Source: Variibacter sp.
GTDB lineage: Bacteria > Pseudomonadota > Alphaproteobacteria > Rhizobiales > Xanthobacteraceae
Assembly (NCBI GenBank): GCA_019689555.1
Contig: JADGHE010000013.1
Location: forward strand, 1 to 64,000
DNA: 64,000 nucleotides
Reading direction: 5' to 3'
Under the pieces are notes generated by a model. That model did not search any database. It was not told where the DNA came from and saw only the letters and a program-made list of their open reading frames with translations. Shown piece by piece: positions 19,310 through 27,738 of this stretch. The translations under genes and the position numbers were made by a program. Every line of letters begins with the position of its first letter. Positions within the stretch are counted from its first letter, which is position 1.

Positions 19310-19960
19310 TCAGCTGAGCCTGGGATCGACCTTGTAGCGCGCCTCGGTCTTGGCGGCGACCTCGTCGAGGGTGACGCCCGGCGCGAGCTCGATCAGCGTC
19401 ATGCCGGTGCCGCCCTTCTTGTCGATCGTGAAGACGCCGAGATCGGTGATCACCATGTCGACGACGCCGGCGCCCGTGAGCGGCAGCGTGCATTTCCGCA
19501 GCAGCTTGGGCTCGCCCCTCGCCTCGTGTTCCATGACCACGACGACCTTCTTGACGCCGGCGACGAGGTCCATGGCACCGCCCATCCCCTTCACCATCTT
19601 GCCGGGGATCATCCAGTTGGCGAGGTCGCCGTTCTCCGCCACCTGCATGGCGCCCAGGATGGACAGGTCGATATGGCCGCCGCGGATCATGGCGAAGGAG
19701 TCCGCGGACGAGAAGTAGCTGGTGGTCGGCAGCTCGGTGACCGTCTGCTTGCCGGCGTTGATGAGGTCCGGGTCCTCCTCCCCTTCGAACGGGAACGGCC
19801 CGGTGCCCAGCATGCCGTTCTCGCTCTGAAGCTGCACGCTGATTCCCGGCGGAATGTAGTTCGAGACCAGCGTCGGGATGCCGATACCGAGATTGACGTA
19901 AAAGCCGTCGCGCAGCTCCTTGGCGGCGCGTTCGGCCATCTGTTCGCGAGTCCAGGGCAT
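19310..19960 (-). CDS. scoB: 3-oxoacid CoA-transferase subunit B
   Basis: A 216-residue subunit of a class I CoA-transferase, which moves CoA from succinyl-CoA (or acetyl-CoA) to a 3-oxoacid such as acetoacetate. The catalytic Glu that forms the glutamyl-CoA thioester is Glu47 in [13 protein letters not shown]. Other signs are [15 protein letters not shown] at the start and [20 protein letters not shown] in the middle. Its ATG overlaps the TGA of subunit A (TGATG), and AGGAGG lies just upstream, so the pair is translationally coupled. It could be called AtoA or ScoB; sequence alone does not separate the CoA donors. Confidence 0.92.
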   Translation of the reverse strand: MPWTREQMAERAAKELRDGFYVNLGIGIPTLVSNYIPPGISVQLQSENGMLGTGPFPFEGEEDPDLINAGKQTVTELPTTSYFSSADSFAMIRGGHIDLSILGAMQVAENGDLANWMIPGKMVKGMGGAMDLVAGVKKVVVVMEHEARGEPKLLRKCTLPLTGAGVVDMVITDLGVFTIDKKGGTGMTLIELAPGVTLDEVAAKTEARYKVDPRLS

Positions 19961-20703
19961 CAGACCTCCTTCCCCGATCCGGTGGCGGCGGGCGTCGCCG
20001 GATCGGTGCGCTTGCGCACGGTGCGCTGTTCGATGTGCTTGACGGCGTTGGGCACGTGCACGATGCGCTGCACGTAGATGCCGGGCGTGACGATATGGTC
20101 GGGGTCAATCTGGCCGGGCTCGACCAGGTGCTCCACCTCCGCCACCGTCACCTTGCCGGCGGTCGCCATCACCGGGTTAAAGTTGCGGGCGGTCTTGCGA
20201 TAGACTAGGTTGCCCTCGGTATCGCCCTTCCACGCATGCACGATAGCGAGATCGGCGACGAGGCCGCGCTCCATGACGTAGAGCTCGCCGTCGAACTCCC
20301 GCACCTCCTTGCCTTCGGCGATGACCGTTCCGACGCCGGTGCGCGTGAAGAAGGCCGGTATTCCGGCGCCGCCGGCGCGGATGCGCTCGGCCAGCGTGCC
20401 CTGCGGATTGAACTCGATCTCCAGTTCGCCCGCCAGATATTGCTGGGCGAAGGTCTTGTTCTCGCCCACATAGGACGAGATCATTTTCTTGATCTGCCGC
20501 GTCTCGAGCAGGACGCCGAGGCCGACGCCGTCGATCCCGGCGTTGTTGGAAATCACCGTGAGGTTCTTCACGCCCGAGTCGCGGATCGCATAGATGAGGG
20601 TTTCCGGAATGCCGCAGAGGCCGAAGCCTCCGGCCATGATCGTCATTCCGTCCCTCAGCAATCCCGCCAGCGCCGAGCGGGCATCGGGGTAAACCTTGCG
20701 CAT
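19960..20703 (-). CDS. scoA: 3-oxoacid CoA-transferase subunit A
   Basis: A 247-residue partner of subunit B. The glycine-rich CoA-binding loop [13 protein letters not shown] is near residue 24, followed by [13 protein letters not shown], the [20 protein letters not shown] segment, and [16 protein letters not shown] start it at the ATG at 20703 ([12 protein letters not shown]), with AGGGGG upstream. An in-frame extension to 20790 is Arg-rich and unlike the family. The A-B operon has no acetoacetate-specific neighbour such as a thiolase or hydroxybutyrate dehydrogenase in this window. The role is ketone-body, polyhydroxybutyrate or 3-oxoacid breakdown by inference. Confidence 0.92.
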   Translation of the reverse strand: MRKVYPDARSALAGLLRDGMTIMAGGFGLCGIPETLIYAIRDSGVKNLTVISNNAGIDGVGLGVLLETRQIKKMISSYVGENKTFAQQYLAGELEIEFNPQGTLAERIRAGGAGIPAFFTRTGVGTVIAEGKEVREFDGELYVMERGLVADLAIVHAWKGDTEGNLVYRKTARNFNPVMATAGKVTVAEVEHLVEPGQIDPDHIVTPGIYVQRIVHVPNAVKHIEQRTVRKRTDPATPAATGSGKEV

Positions 20704-21107
20704 AAACCGAACGCCCCCTGAGTGGAGTGATGCGCGGCCGCGAACGCGCCTCGAAAGCGGCTGCCTTCTGCTGACGGCACGCGCCGCCAAAGAGCGAGCG
20801 GGACGCTAGCCGAACCCTTCGCGCCGGATCAAGGCCCAAGCGCCCCGCTGCAACACGGGCTGTGTGGCGAGGCCGCCGGCGCCCAGCGCCCCGGGCGCCC
20901 GCCCTGCGCCCACGCCGGCCCCGCCCCGCGCGGCCGCCGTCAGACCGGCGCGAGGCTCTTCCCGCGCGGCGACCTCGCGCCGCCCTGTCCGTCAGTTCGC
21001 GAATCGGCGCGGAGGCGGCCTGCCCGTCCCGCGCGCCCCGATGCCGGCGGCAAACACCGTGTAGGCCTGCAGCGCCCAAGAAGGGCGCCCGACCCGCACG
21101 GCGAGAA
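20704..21107. other. Intergenic region between scoA and the fbpB-like gene
   Basis: About 400 very GC-rich bases. Frames here are Ala/Arg/Pro-rich and look non-coding. The right end holds a hairpin (listed separately); the left end must hold the scoAB promoter, but I cannot pick boxes. Nothing else stands out. Confidence 0.5.
21072..21088 (-). terminator. Hairpin just after the fbpB-like stop codon
   Basis: GCGCCC and GGGCGC form a perfect six-base stem around the loop AAGAA, about 20 bases past the stop of the leftward permease gene. There is no clear U-run, so it may be an RNA-stabilising end or a weak terminator. Confidence 0.4.
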
Positions 21108-22835
21108 TCAACGGCTGCGCGCGCGGTACGATGCGGCGCGGGCCGGGTCGAGCGCCTCGGAGTAGCGCGTCATCCAGATCAGCGGGACGACGCCGACCGC
21201 GACGATGATCAGCGCCGCCAGCGCCCCCTCCTCGAAGCTGCCGCGGGTCGCGAACTGATAGATGTAGGTGGGCAGCGTCTCGACATTGAGCGGCCGCAGG
21301 AGCAGCGTCGCCGGCAGTTCCTTGAGGCAGTCGACGAAGACCAGGAGGGCAGCGCCGGCGAGCGCGGGGCGCAGCAGCGGCAGGTGCACAACGCGCACGA
21401 GCTCGCCGGTGCGCGCCCCGAGCGTGCGCGCGGCGTCGTCCACATGGATGGAAATGCGCGCGAGCCCGGCCTGGGCCGAGCCCGTCGCGATGGCAAGGAA
21501 GCGCACCACATAGGCGATGACCACGGCGGCGCCGGAGCCCGCGACCACGAGGCCGACGCCCGCGCCGGCGAGCGCGCGCGCGCCCCAGTTGAGCGCATCG
21601 TCGATCGCGACCAGCGGCGAGAGCAGCCCGAGCGCAAGCACGGTGCCCGGCACCGCATAGCCGAGCCCGGCCACGAGCAGCGCCGTCGCCATGAAGGGCC
21701 GCGGCACGAGCCGCACCGCGACCGCCGCGGCGAGGCCGAGCGCGACGGCGAAAGCCGCGCCGAATCCGGCGAGCGTGACGGTCGTCAGCGTGTGGCGCGC
21801 AAGCTCCGGATCGAAGCCCAAGAGCAGGCCGCGCCTGACCACTTCGTGCAGCAGAACGCCGGCGGGAACGGCGAAGCCGAGCACGACCGGCAGCGCGCAG
21901 GCGGCCAGCGCAAGCCATGCGCGCGCGCCGGCGAGCGGGATGGGCGAGATCAACCGCGGCCGCCGCTCCGAAATGGTGAAACGGCGGCGGCGCCGCCCGT
22001 AGCGCTCGAGCGCGATCAGCCCGGCGATCAAAACCAGCATCACGCAGGCGATCTGCGCCGCCGCGGGCAGGCTGCCGCGGTTGAGCCAGGTCGTGAAGAT
22101 CGCGATCGTGAGCGTGCGCACGCCGAGATATTCGCTCGCCCCGATGTCGTTGAGCGTCTCCAGAAGAACGAGCGACAGGCCGACCGCGAGCGCCGGCCGC
22201 GCGAGCGGCAGCGCGACGTGGCGCATCAGCGCCCAGCGCGAGGCGCCGAGCGTGCGCGCGACCTCCATGAGGCACGCGCTCTGCGTCTGAAACATCGCCC
22301 GCGCCGAGAGATAGACATAGGGATAGAGCACGAGCCCCATCACGAAGATGGCACCGCCGGGCGAACGGATCTCGGGAAAACACGCAAGGTCCGCGCTTCC
22401 GAAAAGCGCCCGCAGCCCCCTCTGCACCGGCCCGGCCACATCGAGCAAATCGGCATAGATGTAAGCGACGAGATAGGTCGGGACGGCGAGCGGCAGCGGC
22501 AGCATCCAGGCGAGCGCGTCGCGCCCCGGGAAGCGATAGATGGTGACGAGCCAGGCGGCCCCGACGCCGATGCTCGCGGTGAGCGCCGCAACGCCGGCGA
22601 GCAGAAGCGCGGTGTGCGCCAGCGCAACCGGCAAGACATAGCGGACGAGATGCGCCCAGATGTCGGTCTCGCCCTCAACGGCGATGACCACGAGGCTCGC
22701 GAGCGGCGACAGCACCATCGCGGCGATCGCCATCAAAAGCGCAACGCCGCCCCACTGGGCGCGGGTGAGCTGCGGCCAGCGCGACAGCCGCCGCGCGGCC
22801 CAGTGCGACGGAAACGAACGCGCAGACGCAGTCAT
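21108..22835 (-). CDS. Fe(III) ABC transporter permease, fused two-domain (FbpB-like)
   Basis: A 575-residue membrane protein with two fused permease modules of about six helices each, the arrangement of FbpB/AfuB/SfuB ferric-iron permeases. The two EAA loops are visible: LMEVARTLGASRWALMRHVA in the first half and a DAARTLGARTGELVRVVHLP stretch in the second. DCLKELPATLLLRPLN is a strong marker of this subfamily. It lies downstream of the matching binding-protein gene on the same strand. The ATPase normally encoded with it (FbpC) is not nearby, so it must be encoded elsewhere or shared. Confidence 0.9.
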   Translation of the reverse strand: MTASARSFPSHWAARRLSRWPQLTRAQWGGVALLMAIAAMVLSPLASLVVIAVEGETDIWAHLVRYVLPVALAHTALLLAGVAALTASIGVGAAWLVTIYRFPGRDALAWMLPLPLAVPTYLVAYIYADLLDVAGPVQRGLRALFGSADLACFPEIRSPGGAIFVMGLVLYPYVYLSARAMFQTQSACLMEVARTLGASRWALMRHVALPLARPALAVGLSLVLLETLNDIGASEYLGVRTLTIAIFTTWLNRGSLPAAAQIACVMLVLIAGLIALERYGRRRRRFTISERRPRLISPIPLAGARAWLALAACALPVVLGFAVPAGVLLHEVVRRGLLLGFDPELARHTLTTVTLAGFGAAFAVALGLAAAVAVRLVPRPFMATALLVAGLGYAVPGTVLALGLLSPLVAIDDALNWGARALAGAGVGLVVAGSGAAVVIAYVVRFLAIATGSAQAGLARISIHVDDAARTLGARTGELVRVVHLPLLRPALAGAALLVFVDCLKELPATLLLRPLNVETLPTYIYQFATRGSFEEGALAALIIVAVGVVPLIWMTRYSEALDPARAASYRARSR

Positions 22836-22859
22836 TGATGGGGCAACCGCCGCAAGCCG

Positions 22860-22882
22860 CGCGCCGGCCGGCGGCCGGCGCG
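22860..22882 (-). terminator. GC-rich hairpin between fbpA and fbpB
   Basis: CGCGCCGGCC and GGCCGGCGCG form a perfect ten-base stem with the loop GGC. It sits between the binding-protein gene and the permease gene. With no U-tract it is better read as an attenuating or mRNA-protecting structure that allows more binding protein than permease than as a full terminator. Confidence 0.5.
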
Positions 22883-22980
22883 GGGTATCGCCAGGGGCTT
22901 AAGCATCACGGCGCGGGCCGCGTCCGCCGTCTCGCGCGAGAAGCGCGCGCTTTTCCCGCAGCCGCCGCAAAGAGCCGCGA

Positions 22981-24018
22981 TCAATTGTCGAAGCCCACCT
23001 TGTCGACGAGGTCCGCGGCCGCCTTCTTGCTCTCCGCGATCTTGGAGAGGGCGATCGGATCCGGCTTGAGCGAACCGTAGCTCGCGATGGTCGGATTGAT
23101 GGCGATGCCGGCGCGAACCGGATATTCGTAGTTGATGTCCGCGTACATGTGCTGGGCTTCGGGAGAGACCAGCCACTCGATCAGCTTCATGGCGTTCGCC
23201 TTGTTCGGGGCGTGTTTGGCGAGCACAACGCCCGAAAGATTCACGTGCGTGCCGCCGTCCCGGAAGGTCGGCAGAACGACCTTCGTCGCGTCCGCCCACG
23301 CCTTCTTGTCGCGCTCCTTGTCGTGCATCAGCGCCCAGTAATAAGTGTTGCCGAGACCGATGTCGCACTTGCCCGCGGCGATGTCGCGCGCGACCTCGCG
23401 GTCGCCGCCCGACGGCCGCTGCGCGAGATTCGCGCGCAGCCCCTTGAGCCAGGCCTCGGTTTCGGCGAGCCCGTGATGCACGATGTAGGCGGCAAACAGC
23501 GCGTTGTTATAGCTGTGCTGGCCGGAGCGGATGCAGATTTTGCCCTTCCACTTGGGATCGGCGAGCTCCTCGTAGGTGATGGCGCTCCGCTGCACCCGAT
23601 CCTTGGACGCATAGATCACGCGCGCGCGCATCGACACGCCGACCCAGTGCCCCTCCGGATCGCGATATTGCGGCGGCACGATCTGCTCGATCTCGGCCGA
23701 CTTGATCGGCTGCGTGATGCCGAGGCGCACCGCGTCCTCGAGCCGGCCGATGTCGACCGTGAGCAGCACGTCGGCCGGGCTGTTGGCGCCCTCGCTCGCG
23801 ATGCGCTGCTCGAGCCCCGAGCTCGCGGACACGATGTTGACCTTGATGCCGGTCGCCTGCGTGAAGGCCGCCAACAACGGCTGGATCAGCTTGCTTTCAC
23901 GGTAGGTGTACACATTGACCTCGCCATCGGCGCGTGCCGGGCCCGCGCCGGCGAACACACCAACTGCAAGGCCGCTCAAGGTCAGGCCAAATGCGAAGCG
24001 CAACAACTTTGGCGTCAT
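22981..24018 (-). CDS. Fe(III) ABC transporter substrate-binding protein (FbpA-like)
   Basis: A 345-residue periplasmic iron-binding protein. Residues 1-31 form the signal peptide ending in AGPARA, followed directly by DGEVNVYTYRESKLIQPLL, the family's first strand. The iron-ligand region is YADINYEYPVRAGI near the C-terminus, with a paired Tyr typical of FbpA/FutA. I start at the ATG at 24018, which has AGGAG at good spacing and gives the correct signal peptide; a longer frame from 24123 does not. Upstream lie two iron-box-like sites. It is the first gene of an operon with the permease. Confidence 0.92.
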   Translation of the reverse strand: MTPKLLRFAFGLTLSGLAVGVFAGAGPARADGEVNVYTYRESKLIQPLLAAFTQATGIKVNIVSASSGLEQRIASEGANSPADVLLTVDIGRLEDAVRLGITQPIKSAEIEQIVPPQYRDPEGHWVGVSMRARVIYASKDRVQRSAITYEELADPKWKGKICIRSGQHSYNNALFAAYIVHHGLAETEAWLKGLRANLAQRPSGGDREVARDIAAGKCDIGLGNTYYWALMHDKERDKKAWADATKVVLPTFRDGGTHVNLSGVVLAKHAPNKANAMKLIEWLVSPEAQHMYADINYEYPVRAGIAINPTIASYGSLKPDPIALSKIAESKKAAADLVDKVGFDN

Positions 24019-24127
24019 CACGGGGCGAAACTCCTTCGAACAGACGTCCGGCTGCAAGCAACCTGGACTGCGCTCGTAGTCCCCGCCCCGATCGGCGTCA
24101 AGGAAATTCCGATGTAAGATCAATAAC

Positions 24128-24175
24128 TTAGAACACTTCCAGAGTAGATGTGCTCAGCCGTCAAGATTAGAACAC
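24128..24175. promoter_or_regulatory. Two Irr-box-like (iron control element) sites upstream of fbpA
   Basis: TTAGAACACTTCCAGA at 24128-24143 is an almost perfect inverted repeat, TTAGAA-CAC-TTCcAgA. A second copy of its left arm, TTAGAACAC, occurs at 24167-24175. The pattern TTAGAA-N3-TTCTAA is that of the iron control element bound by Irr in Bradyrhizobium and relatives. The region is conspicuously AT-rich between GC-rich genes and lies about 110 to 155 bases before the fbpA start, suggesting iron-regulated expression. The proposal that Irr binds here is inference. Confidence 0.5.
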
Positions 24176-24363
24176 ATCGAAATTAAGCCGCTCGTCGTTG
24201 ATCGAAAGAGACAAATTCGAGCAGCAACATGCGCGACGCGACGGTCTTGCGCGTTTTTCGTCCCGACTGTGCGAGAGGCGGCAACTCTGGTGCGGCGGAC
24301 CGGATTGGGATACTGGACATGCGGTGCGCCATCGGCTCACGCGATCGACCCGGGAGATCCGCC

Positions 24364-24711
24364 ATGATGCGCCGTTTCGCGTTGTTGCTCGCTTTGCTCG
24401 GACTGGCCGCGCCGGCGGCCGCCCATCACGGGTGGGGAAGTTACGACGCCGCCCGGCCGATCACCGTCACCGGCCCGATCGTGGCCTCGCAGTACGAAAA
24501 TCCGCACGCCACGCTGCGCGTGCGCGGCGACGACAAGGTGTGGACCGTGACGCTCGCGCCGACCTCGCGCCTGGCGGCGCGCGGCGCGGCGGCGAGCGTC
24601 GTCGCCGTGGGTATGCTCGTCTCCGCCTACGGATATCCATCGACGGTCACGAGAGACGAGATGCGCGCCGAGCGGATCACCATCGACGGCAAGACCTACG
24701 AGATGCGGTGA
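24364..24711 (+). CDS. DUF6152-family periplasmic protein
   Basis: A 115-residue secreted protein. Residues 1-20 are a signal peptide (MMRRFALLLALLGLAAPAAA) directly followed by HHGWGSYDAARPITVTGPIV, a pattern typical of the DUF6152 family, whose function is unknown. The rest is predicted all-beta with NPHATLRVRGDDKVWTVTL. The ATG at 24364 sits after GGGAG. Its TGA overlaps the ATG of the next gene (TGATG), so the two are co-translated, and pairing with a DUF6644-like membrane protein is probably functional. A His pair at the mature N-terminus might bind metal, but that is speculation. Confidence 0.8.
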   Translation: MMRRFALLLALLGLAAPAAAHHGWGSYDAARPITVTGPIVASQYENPHATLRVRGDDKVWTVTLAPTSRLAARGAAASVVAVGMLVSAYGYPSTVTRDEMRAERITIDGKTYEMR

Positions 24712-25202
24712 TGGACACCGCCGCGCCGGCCGCGTTTCAGGCGCTCGAGGGCTCCGGCTTCGGCGCCTTCATCCGGCAGACCGTGTGGATGTATCCGATC
24801 GCCAATGTGACGCACGTTGTCGCCGTCGTGGTGTTCGCCGGTGCGGTCGCGGTGATCGACGCGCGCCTTATGGGCGCCTTTGCAGGGACCGCGGTAAGCG
24901 AGGTTCTGCACGGCGGGCGGCGGGTCGCGGTCGCCGCCTTCGGCGCGATCGCGCTTTCGGGCGCGATCCTCTTCAGCGCCGAAGCCAGCCATCTCGCGCT
25001 CAACCCGATCTTTCAGACGAAGGTGCTGCTGATCGGGCTCGCGCTCCTCAACGTTCTCGTGTTCGAGCTCGCCTTCGCGCCGCGCCTGCGCGAATTTCCG
25101 CCGCGGATGCCGCTGCCGGCGACGGCGCGCGCCTCCGCCTTCGTTTCGTTGGCCACATGGCTTGCGGTCGCAGCCTGCGGCCGCGGCATTGCCTATTTCT
25201 AG
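24711..25202 (+). CDS. DUF6644-like membrane protein
   Basis: A 163-residue membrane protein with four hydrophobic segments (about residues 27-50, 67-87, 97-117 and 137-157). The motif WMYPIANVTHVVAVVVFAG places a His in the first helix, and ASHLALNPIFQTKVLLIGLALLN gives another after helix two. Such paired His residues in helices are seen in di-haem cytochrome-like membrane proteins, so haem binding is possible but unproven. Its start overlaps the stop of the DUF6152 gene. I recognise the family only loosely. The pair looks like a small periplasm-to-membrane redox or metal module. Confidence 0.75.
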   Translation: MDTAAPAAFQALEGSGFGAFIRQTVWMYPIANVTHVVAVVVFAGAVAVIDARLMGAFAGTAVSEVLHGGRRVAVAAFGAIALSGAILFSAEASHLALNPIFQTKVLLIGLALLNVLVFELAFAPRLREFPPRMPLPATARASAFVSLATWLAVAACGRGIAYF

Positions 25203-25288
25203 GGGGCAAGCGCGGGCCTGCGCGGCCGGCGTGCGCCGACGGCTTTTCGGCTTCCGTCGGCCGATTTCGGCTTTCGCCACCGGCCGCG

Positions 25289-25530
25289 ATGACGCAGAAT
25301 CACATGTTTTTCGGCGGGCGCCCGGAGGATCGAAGCACGACCGCTGCGGGCGAATTCTACTGGCTCTTCGACACGGCGATCGGCTTCTGCGGCCTGCGCT
25401 GGAGCGACCGCGGGCTCACCCGGCGCAGCCCTTTCCGACGGCTTTTGAAAGCGAGCGTCCCGGCGAACGCCTCGTGAAAGGCGCGGGCGCCCCTGCAAAG
25501 GCGCCCCCTCCCGCATTTCAGGTCCGGCGG
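25289..25530 (+). pseudogene. Remnant of a methylated-DNA-protein cysteine methyltransferase-like gene
   Basis: An ATG at 25289 opens a 62-codon frame whose middle, FDTAIGFCGLRWSDRGLTR, resembles the N-terminal domain of Ogt/MGMT-type O6-alkylguanine methyltransferases. After GLT the similarity seems to continue one base out of frame as AQPFPTAFESERPGERLV, followed by a PPPAF segment near 25520. The catalytic domain with PCHRV is entirely missing, because the convergent tldD gene begins to occupy the DNA. This fits a frameshifted, truncated relic. The match is short, so confidence is moderate to low. Confidence 0.4.
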
Positions 25531-25542
25531 GGGGCCTCCGCC

Positions 25543-26967
25543 TCAGGCGGTGCCGCCGACCGTGATCCGGTCCATGCGCAGAGTCGGCTGGCCGACGCCG
25601 ACCGGCACCCCCTGTCCGTTCTTGCCGCAGGTGCCGATGCCGGTATCGAGGGCGAGGTCGTTGCCGATCATGCTGATGCGGTGGAGGTCCGTCGGGCCGT
25701 TGCCGATCAGCATCGCGCCCTTGAGCGGGGCGCCGATCCTGCCGTTCTCGATCCGATAGGCCTCCGTGCACTGAAAGACGTATTTGCCGGAGGTGATGTC
25801 CACCTGCCCGCCGCCGAAATTCACCGCGTAGATGCCGTTCTTCACCGAGGCGATGATCTCCGCCGGGTCGCGGTCGCCTGCGCGCATATAGGTGTTGGTC
25901 ATCCGCGGCATGGGCACGTGCGCATAGCTCTCGCGGCGGCCATTGCCGGTCGGCTTCATGCCCATCAGCCGGGCGTTCTGCCGATCCTGCATGTAGCCGA
26001 CCAGGATGCCGTCCTCGATCAGCACCGTGCAGTTGGTGGGGGTGCCTTCGTCGTCGATGGACAGCGAGCCGCGGCGGCTCGCGAGGGTGCCGTCGTCCAC
26101 CACGGTGACGCCGGGCGCGGCGACGCGCTGCCCCATCAGGCCGGCAAAGGCCGAGGTCTTCTTGCGGTTGAAATCGCCCTCGAGCCCATGGCCCACCGCT
26201 TCGTGAAGCATCACGCCCGGCCAGCCGGGGCCGAGCACGACGTCCATCTCGCCGGCCGGCGCCGGCACCGATTCGAGATTCACGAGCGCCTGGCGCACCG
26301 CTTCGTCGACCGCGTGCCGCCACTGCCCGCTTTCAAGGAACCGAGCGAAGCCCTCGCGGCCGCCGTAACCGTAGCTGCCCGCTTCCTGCCGGTCGCCCGA
26401 GGCCGCGACCACCGAGACGTTCACGCGCACGAGCGGCCGTACGTCGCGGTAGGCCGTCCCGTCCGGCCGGATGATCTCGACCACCTGCCAGGTCGCCCCC
26501 AGGCTCGCGGATACCTGCTTCACGCGGGGGTCGCGGGCGCGGGCATAGGCGTCGATCTCCTGCAGGAGCTTAGCCTTGGCCTCGAAGCCCGGCGCGGCGA
26601 GCGGATTGTCGTCGCCGTAGAGGCGAATGTTGGTGCGCGGCGGGGGCGCCGCGAAGGTGCCCGCATAGCCCCGATGCACCGCCCGCACGGCCTCCGCCGC
26701 CCGGCGGAGCGAGGGCTCGCTCAGGTCCGAGGCGTGGGCATAGCCGACCGCCTCCCCCTTCACGGCCCGCAGGCCGAACCCTTGCGCGGTGTCGAAGGTC
26801 GCCTGCTTGAGGCGGTGATTGTCGAACACCAGCATCTCCGACTGGCGGTACTCGAGAAAGAGCTCGCCATCGTCGGCGCCCAGAAGGCCGTCGGCGACGA
26901 TGCGCTCGATCCGGCCGCGGTCGAGGCCGGCGCGGTCGACGAGGGAGAGAGAGGCGGTTTCGGCCAT
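25543..26967 (-). CDS. tldD: Metalloprotease TldD
   Basis: A 474-residue member of the TldD/PmbA family, peptidases that with their TldE partner trim small proteins and peptides such as microcin B17 precursor and antitoxins. The metal motif is MLHEAVGHGLEGDFNRK (HExxxH) near residue 240. The C-terminal half has GRRESYAHVPMPRMTNTYM and GKNGQGVPVGVGQPTLRMD, typical of TldD rather than PmbA. Its start at 26967 gives the expected N-terminus. No pmbA gene is in the window. In relatives it sits just ahead of the cytochrome oxidase operon, as here, on the opposite strand. Confidence 0.93.
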   Translation of the reverse strand: MAETASLSLVDRAGLDRGRIERIVADGLLGADDGELFLEYRQSEMLVFDNHRLKQATFDTAQGFGLRAVKGEAVGYAHASDLSEPSLRRAAEAVRAVHRGYAGTFAAPPPRTNIRLYGDDNPLAAPGFEAKAKLLQEIDAYARARDPRVKQVSASLGATWQVVEIIRPDGTAYRDVRPLVRVNVSVVAASGDRQEAGSYGYGGREGFARFLESGQWRHAVDEAVRQALVNLESVPAPAGEMDVVLGPGWPGVMLHEAVGHGLEGDFNRKKTSAFAGLMGQRVAAPGVTVVDDGTLASRRGSLSIDDEGTPTNCTVLIEDGILVGYMQDRQNARLMGMKPTGNGRRESYAHVPMPRMTNTYMRAGDRDPAEIIASVKNGIYAVNFGGGQVDITSGKYVFQCTEAYRIENGRIGAPLKGAMLIGNGPTDLHRISMIGNDLALDTGIGTCGKNGQGVPVGVGQPTLRMDRITVGGTA

Positions 26968-27210
26968 CTTCTTGATCCCGCTGGCTGGTCTGCGGTCGCG
27001 CCCACCGCGGCTCCGCCGTGGGCTTGACCCAACATAGTGGGTCGGCCCCGGCCCCGCGAGGGGCGGCCGCCGCCCGGGCGCGCCGAGCGTTGTCGCGGGC
27101 CCGCCGTGCCGGCCTGCCGGCGCGGGGGGCGGCGCCCGCCCGCGTTCCGGCCGGCGGCCCGGGAAACTTATGGAAAGCGCTGGGAAAGCGTCGCTCCCGC
27201 GCAGGCGCCG

Positions 27211-27738
27211 CTAGGGCAGCTTATCGAAGCCCTCGCCGAAGCCCTTGAGGCTCACGGGAATGCCGATTCCCTCTTCCGGCGTCTGGAAAATGATGAAGGT
27301 CGCGATCTGGCCGCTGCGGAGCTGGTTGATGAGATTGTCGTCCATCACGACCTCGGCCACGCAGCCGTTCGGCAGGCAGCGGACGAAGCCCGCGCGCCCG
27401 ATGTCGGTCTGGTCGATCTTGAGGCCGAGCCCCGAGGGGATGAGCACGCCGAGCGGCGCGAGCACCCGCATGAGCCGGCTTTTCTGGTCCGCGGTCTTAA
27501 GCACGATGACCGTGAGCCCGACATTGGGCCGGTCCTCGGCGGTGACGCTCTGGATGAGCGCGCACTGCTCGTTCTGCGCGCCCGGCGGCGTGTCGCAGCG
27601 CACCTGCCAGTCGCCATGCACCGAGCGCACCGTGCCCTGGGCCAGGGCCGGCGCGGCGGAAAGCGACAACGAAACGAGCGCCACCAGCCAGATGCCGATG
27701 CGGACGCCAAGATGCCCGGTCGGGCGCGAAGAAATCAT
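27211..27738 (-). CDS. Invasion-associated locus B (IalB) family protein
   Basis: A 175-residue periplasmic protein. Residues 1-34 are a signal peptide ending in APALAQ. The mature part starts GTVRSVHGDWQVRCDTPPGA, and later has FVRCLPNGCVAEVVMDDNL and IFQTPEEGIGIPVSLKGF, all signatures of the IalB family, named from a Bartonella invasion protein but common in free-living Hyphomicrobiales. Its Cys residues (WQVRC, EQC, VRCLPNGC) probably form disulfides. The start at 27738 gives the clean signal peptide. The molecular function is unknown. It is divergent from coxB across a 418-base gap. Confidence 0.88.
   Translation of the reverse strand: MISSRPTGHLGVRIGIWLVALVSLSLSAAPALAQGTVRSVHGDWQVRCDTPPGAQNEQCALIQSVTAEDRPNVGLTVIVLKTADQKSRLMRVLAPLGVLIPSGLGLKIDQTDIGRAGFVRCLPNGCVAEVVMDDNLINQLRSGQIATFIIFQTPEEGIGIPVSLKGFGEGFDKLP

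Noticed and set aside
17900-20077. Plus-strand open frame of about 725 codons
   Set aside because: Antisense to the AsmA gene and to the CoA-transferase subunits; composition of a shadow frame.
20862-22838. Plus-strand open frame of about 658 codons, rich in Arg, Gln, Glu and Asp
   Set aside because: Antisense to the iron permease gene; resembles a coiled coil only because of backward codon bias.
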